From Shewanella electrodiphila (GTDB lineage Bacteria; Pseudomonadota; Gammaproteobacteria; Enterobacterales; Shewanellaceae), in the NCBI RefSeq assembly GCF_023283985.1, contig NZ_JAKIKU010000001.1, forward strand, positions 1 through 64,000: DNA of 64,000 nucleotides, given 5' to 3'. The notes under the pieces were generated by a model, which saw only the letters and a program-made list of their open reading frames with translations, did not search any database and was not told the DNA's origin. Shown here piece by piece: positions 62,926-64,000 of the stretch. The number at the start of each line of letters is the position of its first letter. Position 1 is the stretch's first letter. The translations under genes and the position numbers were made by a program.

Positions 62926-64000
62926 TTAACTAAACCAGCCTTCAAACATTTGCTTGAAGTAATCCATCAGTTTGCTAAACCAGCTACCTTCGTTAACTTC
63001 ATTAAGTGTAACAAGTGGGAACTCAGCAATATCTTTACCATTAAGTTGGAAGAAGATACGGCCTACAGTTTCGCCTTTAGCTAATGGCGCTGTTAGGGGT
63101 TTAGTTAGCTCGAAGTTTGCTTCTAGGTTTTTCGCTTGACCACGGTTAATGGTAATAGGCGTATCAGTTACGACACCTAAATCAACGTTTTCACGATCGC
63201 CGTACCAGATTTTCTGGGTGACAAAAGTATCACCCGCTTTATACGGCGTGATTGATTCAAAGAAACGGAAACCATAGTTAAGCAGTTTTTTACTTTCAGC
63301 TTTACGCGCTGATTCACTGTTTGTGCCCATCACTACGGTGATTAAGCGCATACCATCATTGGTTGCTGAAGAAACTAAGTTATAACCAGCGCCTGAAGTA
63401 TGACCGGTTTTAATGCCGTCAACGTTAAGGCTGTTATCCCACAATAAACCGTTACGGTTATATTGTTTGATACCGTTAAACGTAAACGATTTTTCTGAAT
63501 ATACACGGTATTCATCAGGAACGTCGCGGATTAAGGCTGCGCCTAACAAAGCCATGTCATAAGCCGTGGTTTTGTGATTGTCTGAATCTAAACCATGAGA
63601 GTTTTCAAAGTAACTTTGGGTCATGCCAAGCTGCTTTGACCATGAATTCATTAAATCAACAAAGCCATCTTCTGTACCAGCAATATGCTCAGCCATTGCA
63701 ACACAAGCATCGTTACCTGATTGAATGATGATGCCACGGTTAAGGTCTTCTACAGTGACTTTCTTGCCAACTTCGATAAACATTTTAGAAGAGTCTGGGA
63801 AGTTTTTAGACCAAGCTTTTTTACTGATGGTCACTTCATCTTCTAGTGAAATATTACCTACCTTAACTTCGTGACCAATCACATAGCTGGTCATCATTTT
63901 AGTTAAGCTGGCAGGGTTTAGCGATTCGTAGGCATTGCTTTCAGCGATAACACGGCCTGAGTTGTAGTCCATTAAAACGTAAGCTTTAGCGGCAACTGTT
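62926..64000 (-). CDS. dacA: D-alanyl-D-alanine carboxypeptidase DacA (5' part outside the window)
   Basis: Partial; the open frame runs past the window edge, so the start and signal peptide are missing. The visible part has the PBP5 motifs SLTK (nucleophile), SGN and KTG in order, followed by the C-terminal beta domain and an amphipathic anchor (SWFSKLMDYFKQMFEGWF). It trims the terminal D-Ala of peptidoglycan in the periplasm. Confidence 0.95.
   Translation of the reverse strand, partial: TVAAKAYVLMDYNSGRVIAESNAYESLNPASLTKMMTSYVIGHEVKVGNISLEDEVTISKKAWSKNFPDSSKMFIEVGKKVTVEDLNRGIIIQSGNDACVAMAEHIAGTEDGFVDLMNSWSKQLGMTQSYFENSHGLDSDNHKTTAYDMALLGAALIRDVPDEYRVYSEKSFTFNGIKQYNRNGLLWDNSLNVDGIKTGHTSGAGYNLVSSATNDGMRLITVVMGTNSESARKAESKKLLNYGFRFFESITPYKAGDTFVTQKIWYGDRENVDLGVVTDTPITINRGQAKNLEANFELTKPLTAPLAKGETVGRIFFQLNGKDIAEFPLVTLNEVNEGSWFSKLMDYFKQMFEGWFS

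Overview
The window looks like chromosomal DNA of a marine, probably cold-adapted Shewanella. The evidence is an AT-rich gammaproteobacterial sequence, the dacA-ybeD-lipB-lipA cluster, holD-rimI, a pepsin-like aspartic protease of the shewasin type, a split-borosin pair of the SonM/SonA type, a mini multihaem cytochrome, and a high density of c-di-GMP enzymes. Genus is inferred from gene content; species cannot be told. No rRNA, tRNA, CRISPR array or intact insertion sequence was seen.

Layout. 1-1.2 kb: two small minus-strand ORFs arranged as integron cassettes, with a convincing attC site between them and no integrase in view. 1.2-2.2 kb: gene-free, with palindromic repeats. 2.2-6.9 kb: a TonB receptor / YfiR-like / GGDEF-EAL operon. 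7-9.5 kb: hexamer tract and a CstA-family permease. 9.9-14 kb: a second GGDEF-EAL protein, divergent from a RegB/RegA-like redox two-component pair. 14.1-16.4 kb: a 14-bp tandem array and an OprC-like TonB receptor. 16.5-23.2 kb: two LysR regulators divergent from a PACE efflux protein and a TDT-family transporter, with an M14 peptidase, an alpha/beta hydrolase and a DCC protein between them. 23.3-32.7 kb: penicillin acylase-like hydrolase, DUF2057, sulfotransferase, PpiC, DsbA-like protein, triheme cytochrome, SRAP protein and FadE-like dehydrogenase. 32.9-36.1 kb: a MITE-like element directly upstream of a small outer-membrane protein, two TM2 proteins and an amidohydrolase. 36.2-41.5 kb: a two-component system divergent from a GT2 / ArnT-like / GtrA operon, probably for envelope glycan or lipid A modification. 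41.6-48.9 kb: two paralogous SDF symporter-SBP fusions flanking a BshA-like glycosyltransferase, then a class 1A DHOD-like enzyme. 49.1-53.5 kb: SIMPL protein, YtcJ-like amidohydrolase, a diguanylate cyclase with a GGDEI signature and a short TetR regulator. 53.9-59.2 kb: the most interesting block, with a shewasin-like protease, a GNAT acetyltransferase, a borosin N-methyltransferase, its small precursor peptide and a periplasmic-sensor diguanylate cyclase all on one strand. 59.3-64 kb: holD, rimI, a small unknown gene, lipA, lipB, ybeD and the 5'-truncated dacA.

The main candidate for a little-described system is the 53.9-59.2 kb block. The methyltransferase/precursor pair is recognisable as a split borosin (backbone N-methylated RiPP). 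The protease, acetyltransferase and cyclase around it have no established link to borosin maturation, so a joint function is a hypothesis. Secondary points are the integrase-less cassettes, the recurrent 14-bp tandem duplications in intergenic DNA, the orphan BshA between malate/amino-acid-type symporter fusions, and the MITE replacing a promoter region.
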